DNA from: Hymenolepis diminuta
Taxonomy: Eukaryota; Platyhelminthes; Cestoda; Cyclophyllidea; Hymenolepididae
Direction: 5' to 3'
Assembly: GCA_900708905.1 (NCBI GenBank)
Contig: CAADRB010000019.1
Coordinates: forward strand, 995,514 to 1,059,513
Length of the DNA stretch: 64,000 bases
Each line of letters begins with the position of its first letter. The stretch's first letter is position 1. Under the pieces are notes generated by a model that did no database searches, was not told the origin of the DNA, and saw only the letters and a program-made list of their open reading frames with translations. The position numbers were made by a program, and so were the translations under genes. Shown here in pieces: positions 27,273 to 39,900 of the stretch.

Positions 27273-30200
27273 TCAGTTATTTTGGTGGTCAACAAGGAGG
27301 GGAACATGGTTGCCGCGAAGTTCAGCCTCGAGAGGATTGAAGACTGCGGCTTTAGAATTGGCTTGAGCAGCTTTCAATTGTGTTTCTCGAAGCTTCTTAT
27401 CCTGCAGAAATAAAATAAAACGTACATTTGATGGTAGACGCAATAAGGAAAACACATTTTGCCTATTCTCATGTACAAAGAGGTGCTGGATTACTTGTCC
27501 CTAAATGCACGTACCGAAAGATCAAGGTCCTACAATATACCTAGAAAAGCAACCTCCTCAAAATTTGAATTCAAGCGCCAATGAAGTCGTGATTTATTAG
27601 TACGTAAATATTGATTCCCATGGCTCACACAATGATAGAAAATAAAGACCGCCGGATATCCGAGTGTTCAAGAACGGGGTAAGGTATTAGCACACCATGA
27701 AATTCGACCACATGTTTGACCACAAAGGCAATTAACCAAATTAATTGATTGTGGAAATAGTATGTTAACTCTTAAACGCTTTTTGTTATTAAAAGAACAT
27801 GAAATGAACGTACGTAGAGTCTGACAACACAGCTAAGAGGTATCCAAACAATCCAAGTCAAAGTGACAATGACGGCCACAATGTTGTCCCACAAGAGAAT
27901 TGCTAAAACAACAAAATTATGTCAGAACCCTTCCTGACTATAACGGTAAGTATAACATTTGCAAATTATGGAGTATTTCAGAGGTTGATATCGAAAAATA
28001 GGTATAAAAATAGCTCTCGAATCATCTTACTCCATCCACCGTTTGAAAGGAATAGGGGCCACAGCCTTCCTACATTCTGAGTTTTCGACTCAACACACAG
28101 TCCATTTCGACAAATTCCCACGGCGCATGGTCGGTTATTTCCCAGATGCATAATCACCAACTCCGAGATGTTAACCAACTTCAGATCGATTTCATAATCC
28201 CTCGGCAAGTGAACATTCTCTCTAGTTACAAAGTAATATTTCTCTGCACTTGTATTTAAGATGTTTGTCGAAAAAGGCAATTGAAATAGATTCCAGCTAC
28301 CATTGGATAGAGGTGTAGTCTCACCAGCCAATGAGAAGGAAGCCAGTGCAGCTATTGGCTGACACATTAATCGGCGCTCCCCATTGGCCATTTCGATATC
28401 AAACGCGCAGCAAATCAGACAAGAGTCCTCAGCTTTGGTAAAAAGCGAGTAGTTCAGTAGACTTCAAGCCAATCATTGTCATGAGCACTTAAAGTTACCT
28501 TTATCACAGATGCACGTTTTAAGACCAAGACGAGAACAGAAGGGCGCGCAGACACGATTGAGACAATGACCGTGTTCATAACATCGACGACCCACTTCAG
28601 AAATGGGTAAGGGTCCCGGACAAATAGGCGATTGGCCATCGCATCGACCTGCAGACAAACAGGGTGAAACTTCTGGATCAGGTTCCGCGCAGAGGGTTCC
28701 CTTCTTAGCTAACTGGCAAGCTTTAAATAAAAGACCAAATCAGATATTAAAAAGACCATATTCTGACTCAAGATCAATTCTGAAAGTCCTACTTGAAGTA
28801 CAACATTGATGATTGAGAGACGAGCATTTTGCACCAGGTTTAAGTTGACATGTGGAGGTACAGCAGAGATCCTCACTACTCCTACGAAAGCCGGGATCAC
28901 ATTGTTCTCCGGGATCAACACGTGAGTTGCCACATTGTGACAGCGGTAATCCATCAAAAGGACGTTCTTCAAAGCACAATGCAGCTCGAGACACTAGACA
29001 TCGACCAATGGCACGGCGGCTGCAGGGTGAGAAGCGCTATAAATAAGGCAAATGAGTTGCGAAATAATGCTAATTGACCACTAGTTTAAATAAAAACACC
29101 GCACTAGTAAAGAATTGCTATACAAGAGAGGTATAGTAGCCTAGAGAATAACCTCTCTAAGCTATCACCCATTTACCTTATTATTATAACCCACATCAAC
29201 AAAAAGATGATGAGAGGACAAAATTATGGCAATAATGTTTGTTGGAAAAAAGATCCTTGACTATGAGAAGAAAATGAAGGCAAAGGAGCTGGTTTACTAA
29301 TAGGGTGTGTGAGTATGTAAGTGAGAAGGCAAGGAAAAGTTATAATACAACCGAAATATAGCATCAGTCCTACAGTGAGATGATTTGCAGTAAAATGTGT
29401 ATATTGAAGGGGTTACAGAGTTTCTAGATGCACATCGGATGATTACGTAATCAAGTGTAAAATATCTGATGGGATCATTTACCTTAAAACGGGTCACAAC
29501 ATCTCAAAAGCAAAGACTGTGCTCATTTTGGAGATACCACTGCATCAGTTAGGTGTCAACATTTTCCGACCGTTTAATTTCCTAAACTTCAACTGTGCGT
29601 TGCTTTACTATGTGCTCTTTCAGACAATAACTTAGAAATCTTGGATAAATATGGTTCGACATTTCGCGAATTACATTCAGCTTCATTTAAAAAAAGGCAG
29701 AATACGTATGAAATAAGAATAGTGTATACAAGTCGAAGGATTTTAAAAAGTAATACAGCGTATGAAAATTGAGGTGTTTTGATCCGTTGTTCACAAAATG
29801 TCTCCATTTTCTTTTCGTTTTGAGTTGCATAAATATACTTCTCATCATTAATCCCCTGAAAATGGTCGAATTTTGCGTTGGTACCTTTCCAACTGGTGAG
29901 GATGACAAGAGAATGAAGATATTCTTAAATACCTCTCTTCTTAGCAAGTTTTAAAACCTCCAGAAATAGAACGGATCCACTCGAAATAAACAATCCATTT
30001 TATTTAAATCACAATTCCTTGAGTTCTACAAACAGGATTTTAAATATTTAAATACAGAATAGTGAAAATATATGTTTAAGAAATTTAATGACAAAAAGCC
30101 AATTCGCCTATCAGTAAATGCATAAGCCAATAGTATGATAAAATAGAAATTGAACTAATAAACAAGTGCTAATACCAATCAAAAAGAAACTCACGTAGTT

Positions 30201-32726
30201 ATTTGGAGAGTATCCAGGCACTGCATAAGTATACATGAGATACCGACCTCCAGCCTCAGCTGAGGGTGTGCATTCAGTCGTGTCGGGATCGTGAGGGGCT
30301 CCCCAGGAATGACCCAACTCATGAGCAGTTACCAGTTCCGCCACACTGCTCAATACTTGAGACCCCTCAGAATCACAGTAAGTTGTGAATCCAATATTTG
30401 GTGCCATAAATACTGAAGTACCATCAGCTTCTCGAGTTTCCACGTAATCTAAGATGTCGAATAAAGAAAGATAAAATCAAATGCTGTTATGAAATAAAGT
30501 TCGAAATTCACAAATATTTTTTAGTTGAAAATCTAATTCCGTTTAACAAGAACGAATTGGTGAATTTATGGTAATTGTAAAAAAGATTAAACTATTCACA
30601 TACACATTTTCCGTCCGTTTACAATTGTAACAAATGACACGGATGAACCCATTAGCAATCGTGAGCTATTTAAATACAACTGACTAAACCTACTTCCACA
30701 GATAACTGATCAACTTATTCAAAGAGGATTTTTTTATATTCTAAGGGCGAGTAAAGTTCATTACAGTAAGTGCATCAAACGACAAATTCAATTGTGTTAA
30801 CCTGACTTAACAGCAAGTGTAAAAATCATAGCAAAACAGTTTTTCCAGCAATGCTTGGATGAAAATACATTTTAATTTCCTCAGGCTGTTAAACGTTATT
30901 TATTATTAAAAAAAATGCTTTAGAATACAATGAAGAGGATATGAATGTCTGATCTCAAACTAAACAAAATTTGTAGAACAATAAGCCAGGTCCTGAATCC
31001 TCCGACATTAACTCCACAGCAGTATTAATGCAAAACAAACGGGAATAATATAACAAATGAGATAAACACTGGTTCATTCGAAAAAGTACGGGAAAATATT
31101 AAAACCTAAATTTTGAATATCGATAACGGTAGTAACGGAGGAAGGTGCTGCACAACCTTCACCAAATAAATTTCGATCAATTCTAATTTAAGAAGATGCG
31201 TTGGCAGGTTTCAAAACCACACAGCTTATCATTTTTAACGGGCAACTGAACAAGGTAAAAGAAGAATAATCAAACACAATATCGATACGTTCAATATCTA
31301 GCCACTTATTTTGATAAAAATTCAGCACTTACTAGCCGGAGAGCAAATGCCTCCGAGATGGTACAGTGAGGGTCCAGCAATCCAAGACATCCCCAGAACT
31401 CCAAATGGATTCCTTGTAAAGGTCAGAAAATGATGCAAGCAAGCACTGCTGAAATTCCTTCGACTAAATTTCTACAAAGATACATCTATGATTCAACGCA
31501 CGGTACTAACTCACGCTTAGTAGAGCTTTCGCAGTATACACTTCTTTGGGTATCGGAGTTGGGCTGGTTTCAATTGATATCTAGCAAGATTTTTCAAGAA
31601 TAAACCTTTCACAGAATTTACTCCTTTGATATAAAATCCAAATCCATTTTGTGTAACGTTACCATTATCAACATCAATAAAATCTGTAGACATAAATATC
31701 TCATTAACTCGATTGAAAGCTTTAACCTATATTTGAATAGAGTGAATACGTTTCAGAAAATGAAACTTGCGATAATATCAACAGTTTTGGCATAATCACT
31801 GTCACCGACATTTGAAAAGAACATATAATCAGCGATGAAGTGCAAGCCACAAAATTTTTTATCTGTGATTAGACTGCGTTTTTGCCTCTCAATCGTCTCT
31901 AAAGAAGGAGAGTATAGATGATAAACGAGAACCTATTTACCACCAGAATTAACTGGGACAGAGTGCGGGAATTTTGGTAGTTCGTCATACGAAATTGACC
32001 TAAAAGTTTTAATCCCACTTTAACCTAAAAGATTTACATATTTGGCAAGATCACATCACTTAATCGATAAGCGAGTACCTTTCGGCTACCTGCATATTGT
32101 GGGAAATAAGAAAGGGGCTAAGTAGTAAAATATTATTAAAGGGAACAAACCTCAAATAGATAGATTTCCTGTGGAGTTTTAATTGTAGCGTAGAATTCTC
32201 CATTGGAACCAATTAAGATGCTGACTTTTGACAGAAATTCATTTTCGAGAATACCATGAATTTCTTCGGGAAGGTCAAACTTATGCTGCTTAGTGATTTC
32301 GCCATTGTAAATCAGGTTGATTTGGGTTTTACGAATGGTATTAGGGAGGGGGTCCAGCTTGACCCTAAAATTTCTAAATGACTTAATAATAAACTGCATA
32401 AGTACAACCTACCGATTTAATGCGCTGAAGTAGATATTTTGAGGTACATTTCTGGAGGGCATAGGATGTTCAATAATGTCATAATCCAAGAGATTCTTCA
32501 GTTCAATCTCTGTTCATATAAAAGATAATAACAAATGACTATATAAAGAAAACCACATAATTTCGAACATTTTGTACATAAATAATCAAATATATTTAAT
32601 TAATAAAGAATCAAATACCATGATGAAATAGAAACAATACGAATTTAAAATATTCGACTTACTCTCTTTGCATAAGATTAGGTGAAAAAATAGCAAAAAG
32701 GGTACCGAATATTTTAATATTTTCAT
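27273..32726 (-). CDS. ADAM17: ADAM17/TACE-type membrane metalloprotease (sheddase)
   Basis: Type I membrane zinc protease that sheds ectodomains of membrane proteins. Fifteen exons: 32726-32663, 32509-32413, 32373-32151, 32089-32079, 31999-31941, 31898-31771, 31726-31622, 31580-31515, 31471-31333, 30448-30195, 29036-28793, 28720-28499, 28432-28031, 27902-27814, 27401-27273; 2232 nt, 743 aa. Signal peptide MKILKYSVPFLLFFHLILC; prodomain; RQKR/S convertase site at about 156-160; zinc site HELGHSWGAPHD at 340-351 with Met-turn YLMY near 367-370; disintegrin CGNSRVDPGEQCDPG near 417; cysteine-rich membrane-proximal part; transmembrane NIVAVIVTLTWIVWIP near 678-693; cytoplasmic tail starting DKKLRETQ, as vertebrate ADAM17 starts VDKKLDKQ. 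The tail is only about 43 aa against roughly 130 in vertebrates. Exon 4 is 11 nt and intron 6 is GC-AG. An upstream in-frame Met at 32771 is possible but would bury the signal peptide. Confidence 0.93.
29037..30194 (-). other. ADAM17 intron 10
   Basis: 1158-nt intron between the zinc-site exon and the disintegrin exon. AT-rich; small ORFs show no recognisable similarity. Confidence 0.6.
30449..31332 (-). other. ADAM17 intron 9
   Basis: 884-nt AT-rich intron just upstream (in transcription) of the zinc-site exon. Nothing recognised. Confidence 0.6.
32079..32089 (-). other. ADAM17: 11-nt coding microexon of ADAM17
   Basis: GTAGCCGAAAG (coding strand), preceded by CACAATATGCAG and followed by the donor GTACTCGC. 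Exon 3 ends in phase 0 and exon 5 must be entered in phase 2; skipping these 11 nt hits a stop soon after entering exon 5. It encodes VAE plus two bases of Arg. Confidence 0.75.
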
Positions 32727-33654
32727 GTTTCGAATTAGAAAAGTAAAAAAATACGCGCAAGTCTGCGGCATCTCGTCTACCCAATAAAATCAGGTGTAAG
32801 AACGCTTCCTAGAGTTATTTTGACCTTGACAAAAGAGTAACTTGAGCCAAACGCTTAACAATCAAGAAATACGAAATTAGTCTCGATTTATTTTGACGAT
32901 CCAACACTTTGCTATTTTAAAATATTCGAAAATATACATCTGCAGAGCGATGCATTGCAGGAATAACAAAAAATATGAGTTAACTATGTTTTGGGTACAG
33001 TTGTCTTAATAATATGCCATGGATAAGTAAAAGAAGAATAGCTCTTAAACTGCCGATAAATTTACAAATTACAAATGAAATTAAAAATTGAGATGTTAAA
33101 TCATGCATATTGAAACATTTGAAATAAAAGAATTTACGGAAAACTTATCTAGTCTGTGAATGACACCATTCATGGGACTTAGATTCGCCAATATACTCGT
33201 TATAGTCTACTGTCTCCGTTTTCATAAATCAGAAGTCGATTTCTAATTTATCAACCTTCCTGGAGACTCAAGGTTTTTTTGAGATAATCTACTTTTATGA
33301 TTTGGAAATTCCGGCTCTTTCTTTGTAAACTGAATTAAGGGAGAACAAGTAGGATTTTATGAATTCATAAAGGAATGATTTCGCGTATTCCCAAAATTGA
33401 TCTAAGGAAGAAGAAAGGAATTTGTGGCTTGACATCCATCACCAAACATTTTGAAGTCGGAAACCAAAATTTTGTTATGTGCAGTCAGGTGAACCGAAGA
33501 GGGGAAAAATATAGCATCGCAATACTTTAATTTAATTACGTGGTGCTCCTACGTTGCTTGAGTGAATTTATTCACATAGTTGTGATGGTTTATATAATCG
33601 ACAGCGATACCGAACAAAGCAGTATGCAGATCAATTGGAATAATATTACTGCTC

Positions 33655-34010
33655 AACTTAGCAAAATATGACGGCTTTTATGTGCTATAGCTAGCAAATG
33701 TCAATCAACATCTACCAATTAGAAATGACTGACTGGCCATATGATCTCCACTATAATGTTCACAGGCGGTCTCACTGTGTATTTCCGTGTTAACACATAG
33801 ATGCCTAAACAGATGCCGATCATCACGCCGAGACACCGACGAGTAGGCACGACTGATGTCCAAAGAGGAAATATTTTATGTATAAACATAATTTACTTAT
33901 AAATAAATCGGTATGGCTTGCCTGCCATCTCCTACGTGATCTGACGACATCAGTGGCTTGATTTATTCAATCTATTTGATCGACCTAACGTTATTACAAT
34001 ATATAAGTAA
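33655..34010 (-). repeat. Repeat copy A (inverted, shorter) of an LTR/TRIM-like element
   Basis: Read on the minus strand it begins TGTAATAACGTTAGGTCGAT and shares GTCGTCAGATCA, GGCGTGATGATCGGCATCTG and CTATAGCA-type blocks with copies B and C. Similarity fades about 350 bp from the shared edge. It faces away from copy B across about 60 bp. Confidence 0.65.
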
Positions 34011-34069
34011 CTTATTTAACCTAGTTATCGAACAAACTATTATAAATGGTTCTGCAAAAATATCTATGG

Positions 34070-34600
34070 ACTGTAATAATGTTGAGGTCAATCGGTCGCC
34101 ACAACGATCGAATAAATGAAATAACTCAAATCACTCATGTCGTCAGATCAATTTGGAGGTGGCAGATAAGCCACCCCCAATTTATTAATTAGCAAATTTG
34201 ATTTTTATACAAAACATTTCTTTGTTAGACTTCAGTCATGTCTCGTTGTCGGTATCCCGGCGTGATGATTGACATCTGTTTAGGTATCTGTGTGTAAACA
34301 CGCAAACACACAGCGGGACCACCTGTGGACACTATAGTGGAGATCTTATCGCCAGTCAATCATTCCTAATCGCCAGGTGTTGATATACATTTTCTGGGTA
34401 TAGCATCTCCCATCGAAATATGAGACATCCGTCTTGGAGATCCGAGACGGACCCTTTGGTCGATCATGATGTTGTCTGGTGTCCGGTACTCGTTTTACAC
34501 GTTAAGGTCTCTTAAATTAGAAAACTAATGAGAGTTGTTTGAGGAAAATATTATTTTCTCATATTTAGTACAGACACTTTGACATAACACTTTTAGAAGA
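34070..34600 (+). repeat. Repeat copy B, LTR/TRIM-like
   Basis: Starts TGTAATAATGTTGAGGTCAA. Shared blocks with copy C include CACTCATGTCG, GGAGGTGGCAG, AAGCCACCCCCAA, CACACAGCGGGACC, GGTGGACACT-like, TGTTGATATA, TATAGCATCT and, further on, ACACGTTAAG and ATGAGAGTTGTTT. Similarity to copy C spans roughly 500 bp. No protein-coding frame. Confidence 0.7.
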
Positions 34601-35601
34601 ATATTGACTGATTCACTCTATTCACAAAATTCAGAAGGAACTTTAAAAATTAGACAAAAATTAATAAATTCCTTGGCTCAAATTTACACATTTGTGCCAA
34701 TTTAGAGTGGCAAGAGGAAAAATCTCCAACTAGAGCAGCTTATGAAGGATGCAATTATGATTTTAGTTAATTTTAAAGATTCGCATTGTATGTGGAAAAT
34801 ATACAAACCGAAATCTGGCTTTCTTGATTGTGATTGTCGTGTCTGTATTGCAGTTGGGAAAGTGTAATATATATATTTTATATATAGTAGTTTTAAATTT
34901 AAGGTTATATACATTTATTCAAATATGTTAGGTGAACCATAGTGATATTTGTTTGCCCATTTATTTGGATTATTATTTTGTCACTGAGGAGAAAATTGTG
35001 TATAATGAGCTTGCGCGTTAATTTCAAGACTTAATGCTTTTCTGTTTTGAAATTTTTATGTTAAAAATCTTCCATACAAATGCGGGCACATCAACTGTTC
35101 AGGGTAAAGTTAGGAAAATTTAGAGTCGGAACGAATTAATCTATTGCGAAACATCAAAGAGAAGACCGAGTGTTGTGCATTCACAGGATTAGCAATATAG
35201 TTGCTGAAATTTCACAGCCATTAACCGTAAAAGTGGAATAGCTAAAACCTTCCAAGGCTGCTAAATTGCCAGCCTCAGAGTAACCAATCACAAGATACCT
35301 GATAGAAACTGATTACTTTATAATACGGCATAATTTGGATGCATTTTGGGGTACCATTCCCATGGGTTGAAAAGATAGCTCATTAGCGAGGAGACATAGA
35401 AATGACTAACATACACACAAGACAAGCTGGGAAAGAGGAAATACATATGAGTCTTCGTTTATGGAGAGCCGACTCTAAATCATGTGTCGTAAATAGGTTC
35501 GAGACAAGTATGTTGTGGCCATTTGAATGAGAATTATCAGAAATCAACAAAATATAAGTGCTTTTAAATAAAAAAATCCTAATCTGAATTTAAATAATGT
35601 A

Positions 35602-36110
35602 ATAAAGTTATGTCGATCGGGGTCACATAGGAGGAATAAGTCAAGTAACTCATGTAGCTGGATCAATACGGAGGTGGTCAGAAAGCCACCCCCAAGTTAT
35701 TGATAAAAAATGATGCACATATACAAGACATTTCCTCTTAAGACGTCAGTCACGTCTCGTCGACGCCTCGGCATTATGAGTGGGATCTGTTAAGGTATCT
35801 ATGTGCAAACACGCACACACAGCGGGACCGCCGGTGGACACTGTAATGGAGATCAGGCATTTCTAATTGCTAGATGTTGATATATATATCTGTTGTCTAT
35901 AGCATCTGCCATTCAAATATGAGATATGTATCTTGGTGATTTGAGACGACCCCTTTCAGCAGTAATGACAGTGTTCAGTATCTGCGCATTTCTTTCGAAG
36001 GTCCTTGAAAAATTTGTTTTGCACACGTTAAGATCATGTAAATAGTAAAACATATGAGAATTGTTTTCGAGAAAAACATTGTGTTTTTATATATAGCAGA
36101 TCTATTAATA
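35602..36110 (+). repeat. Repeat copy C, LTR/TRIM-like (direct to B)
   Basis: Starts TGTAATAAAGTTATGTCGAT, in direct orientation to copy B, with about 1 kb between the two. Same 5' edge and ordered blocks as B, including GCCACCCCCAAG and CACACACAGCGGGACC. Spacing and orientation would fit two terminal repeats of one non-coding element, or two separate insertions. Confidence 0.7.
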
Positions 36111-36909
36111 ATTAATGACAAATTTAATTTACATATTCTGATAAATTCTGTTACTTGTAGCAAGCAAATAACTTCGCAGAATTGGATAATACTCAGAAGT
36201 ATGACAAGTTGTCTGAAGTAAAAAAGATCCCATTTAATACGAACATGCACTTTGACTATAAGAAGTATTTATGCCCCATTATTGACCTTAACAATAAAAT
36301 AAACGAAATGGAGTCAGCAAATTATTGAAAAATTATCCCAGAAGTCCACCTAATCATACTTTTATTAAAACATTGGAATTGATTTTATTTACCACTTACT
36401 TACGCGCGTTTTTCGAAGAGTCTAAAATTATATTTATTTGGAACCAGGCTATACTAAAAGTACAAGGTAGTTTTATCTCTTGACTATAATTTATTCGAGA
36501 AGTATTTGAGTAGTATATCTATTGAGTGACTTAAACGCTCTCGTTTTGGAAGCGTTCTTACTTTTTTGGTTTTGGAAATATAATGCTTTGATCTAGTTTA
36601 ATGTATAATGTATTTGGTAAGCCTTAAGATATTGGAAATTCCATTAATCTCTTAGTTGTAAAATTTTTTGGATTTTTAGGTAAAATTTTTGCAAACAGTT
36701 TATTTAGACTACTTATTATTTGATTCATGACCACATTGTTTTCCATCTGACAAAAGTCTTTTTAAGGATTAATTTACAATAAATTTTTGCATGTTTCTGT
36801 TGCTTTTATGATTAACTTAATACATAATTTCCTTGTGCCTGCTTTACTCTGCGTATATTGGCAAATAGTTTTATCTAACTAATTACTTGTAAATACGGAT
36901 TATTCATAG

Positions 36910-39900
36910 ATGGCCACAACATCAACTACACACGCAGAGCAAGTCAAAATTCATAATGAAAACATCCATAATGAAACTACGAAGGATGATATTTCCTCTG
37001 TCTCCCTACCAAAATCGTCTTCTTCGAATCGTCGAGTTCGATTTCCCGAAGGCGATTCCATCATTTTAGGATGCTTAGAACCATTTTATCCAAGTAAGCC
37101 TTTATGCAGTTTATCCCTAAATTTTGTATTTTATATCTTTTTATGTTTAATGTGCTCATTTTTAAGCTCCAGACAATTGTACGAGTGAAGAATTAATCGC
37201 TTCCTATATCGCTTCATGCAAGCTGTACAAGACGCCATCTATTGATTTTCTTCTTGAACAACTGCGAGTAAGCAACTGATGATTAACTAATATTTCAATA
37301 TCGCTTCTTGCATAATCACATATTTTGCTTTAATAATTTTATTGACACTTTGTTTCTCGTTTGTTTATTACACCACAATTGCCAAAAGTGCTTCCTTCAC
37401 TGTTGCCACCAGTAACGGGATTTGAATTGTGCGTATTTCATTTGAAGAAAGGTTCAATCTAGGTTATATTCTTTTTCTACGTAGTTTTGTGCAGATCTAG
37501 CTATTTTTGGCCACCCTGCTTCAACTTTTTAACTTTCAGTTAGGTTCAACAAAATGTTATTATTTATCGTACCGCGTTTTTTCCTTTAGGGAATCGACTT
37601 ATCCATATGCAATGAACGCTACAGTCGACTATGCTTACGAGGTAATAGTTTACCTTTAATGTTTACTAAGGCCGCCCTTGGATATTAATGCAGAATATTA
37701 AATAAATATTCCAATCTTACTCTTGGCATTCAACTGAACTTGCGTTTTTACTTTGCTTTAAAAGGAATTCGATTGAATCGATATCAGGTGGAAACCTTAG
37801 AGGAAGTCTTTCGACGTGTTCATTTCCATGAAATTGATCTAGAAGATACATTTCTTGATGAACCAGTAAGTTGTTACTCAGGTCTGATGAACCAAGACTC
37901 CTACTTTGGCTTATGACCATTATCTTTTTTCCTTATAGTCAGCAACAGCACTATTTGATATGATGCTCCATTATGAGACATGTGTGGACCTGTCTATATC
38001 TCTAAGTCTGGAACGATCTAATTCTAGTATTGCTTGGTCCCGATGTGTAACATATCTTCGAAAGGTTAGTTAGTTTATGAGTTGTTTTAGAGACTTTACA
38101 GCAAGAACTTTTGAGGGAATTCATACTAACTAAACTCAAGAGGTGCTAAATATGTTTTTCTAATCGTAGTATATTCGGAGACTTAGCCTGTGTGTTTATG
38201 CCATTCTTTGTTAATTGTAGCATTAAGATAAACTAAACGACTTTGGTCAACTGACAACTAGGTTGTCAATCAAATTTACGTGGAATTTTTTGCTTCAAAT
38301 AGGTACATTGAATTTTTTGTCATTCCATCTACTTAACCGTCGATTATTTCAATCATATGAATGAAAGAAAGAGAAACATTCAAATTAATGAATATTTTAC
38401 TGAACTAGACAGTAAGTTATGTTTCATTATTAACTTTCATAGCGAACTCTCAGAGTACTTAATTATTTTTCGGTACTGTACCAAACATTTTTACTCCTGA
38501 ATTAAAAACAATCAATGTCATTTTTATTTTACACTTCCCTCAGTGCATAGTTCCGCTAATTTACATAGGTCGATTATGCCCATTTTTGACTAAATTAATA
38601 CAAAAAATCGATTTTATATAACTCCCGAACTACAACTTATGTGCATGTTCTTCATTTGCTAATAAAAAGACAGTCATGTAAAATGTTTATACTGTTTCCA
38701 AACATGAAGCCATAAACAAAGAAATAGCTTTAAAAATGTTGTCTTTAACAGAGCATAAAATATTGCCCAATAGTTGCAATCGTTATAGCGGTTTAAACAT
38801 TCATAATTTCAGTCAGCCTTCCCTGTTCTGTTTTAGCAATTGAAGATGGTATTTAAGCGATTTAAGGCGAGATTGATGATTTTAATATCCTATGTTTGAT
38901 TTCTAGTTGCAGGTTTGAAATTACGAATTCAGAGTGATTGAAAAGACCAACTAAACTAATTAATGCTTACCAATACATGGTTGCAAGTTTATTGATCAGA
39001 GGTATTTTCCTTTGTCGATAATGTGCATTGCATTACTTCGAAACCCATTTAAAAAAGTGTTTTTCAACACTCATATTGGGTAAAAGGGTTACATTTTGGA
39101 GACTTTGGTGAGAAACTAATTCTACCACTCCCTTTACTAATTAGACTTAATCAGCGCAGTTGACCGTTTCGCATTCCGGGTTTGCGCCAATGATTATCGA
39201 ACTCGTGACTTCAGAATTCACAGGCGTAAAAGTTAATTGCTACGCTACCGGTGCACAAAATTCGTTTGTAATTAAGAAAAAAACTACCCAAGCTCATCAC
39301 GGAAATTGTTCACTGCACTTGATTTGACCAGAGTGAGGGCATACTGTAGCAGCTCTTATGAGAAACACATTCTATCATCTCTCATTGTTCAGTATTAACC
39401 GGGGTGTTTGGTCACCTACACCACTGGATGTGCACCGATGGGAATTGACTTCGTGACCACTGTGACCTGAGAATTTCTAATCCCAAATGAAATTGAGAAG
39501 GTGAAATTCAGTCTTTTTTATGACTAATCAGGTTATAAAAACAAGTTAAAATGATGTTTTGAGCTCAAATTGTTAATGTTATCTCTATTTCCTTTAATTT
39601 TAGTCCGGAGCCCTCCAGCGATTCAAACTTTCTCATACTCCTCTCACAGCCAATCTCTTCAACGGTCTATCCCTATCCGGTCTTTCCCTTCAAAGTCTTA
39701 CATTCCGAGACTGTTCCCTCACCGGTCTTCCCTTACACTACCTCCTTCGTCTTCTCCGCTTTCTCATGACATACACCGGAAACAGCAGCAACACCTCGTC
39801 CACAAACTCCAAGGGTTACAGCGGTCCCAATGCAAATCGATATCCTCGGCCTTCGTATCGGGGTCCTTTAGCTCCCGTTCCATGGGCCTTAACTCTACGG

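Larger units (their letters stand above)
32727..36909. promoter_or_regulatory. Divergent ADAM17 / PPP1R37 interval carrying repeats
   Basis: 4.2 kb between outward-facing genes, so it includes both promoters. No gene seen. The middle, from about 33655 to 36110, carries three related repeat copies described separately. The flanks are AT-rich without recognised sites. Confidence 0.55.
38065..39603 (+). other. PPP1R37 intron 5
   Basis: 1539-nt intron ending in TTTAATTTTAG. Contains two SINE-like copies in its distal half; otherwise AT-rich. Confidence 0.65.

Noticed and set aside
33655..36110. Hammerhead ribozyme inside the LTR-like repeat
   Set aside because: GTGATGAT-like strings occur, but I could not find the paired CTGATGA and GAAA core with suitable stems.
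37387..37430. Possible extra PPP1R37 exon near LPSLLPPVTGFEL
   Set aside because: No acceptor/donor pair keeps the frame; direct splicing of 37267 to 37590 is in phase and matches the family spacing between LLEQL and CLRG.
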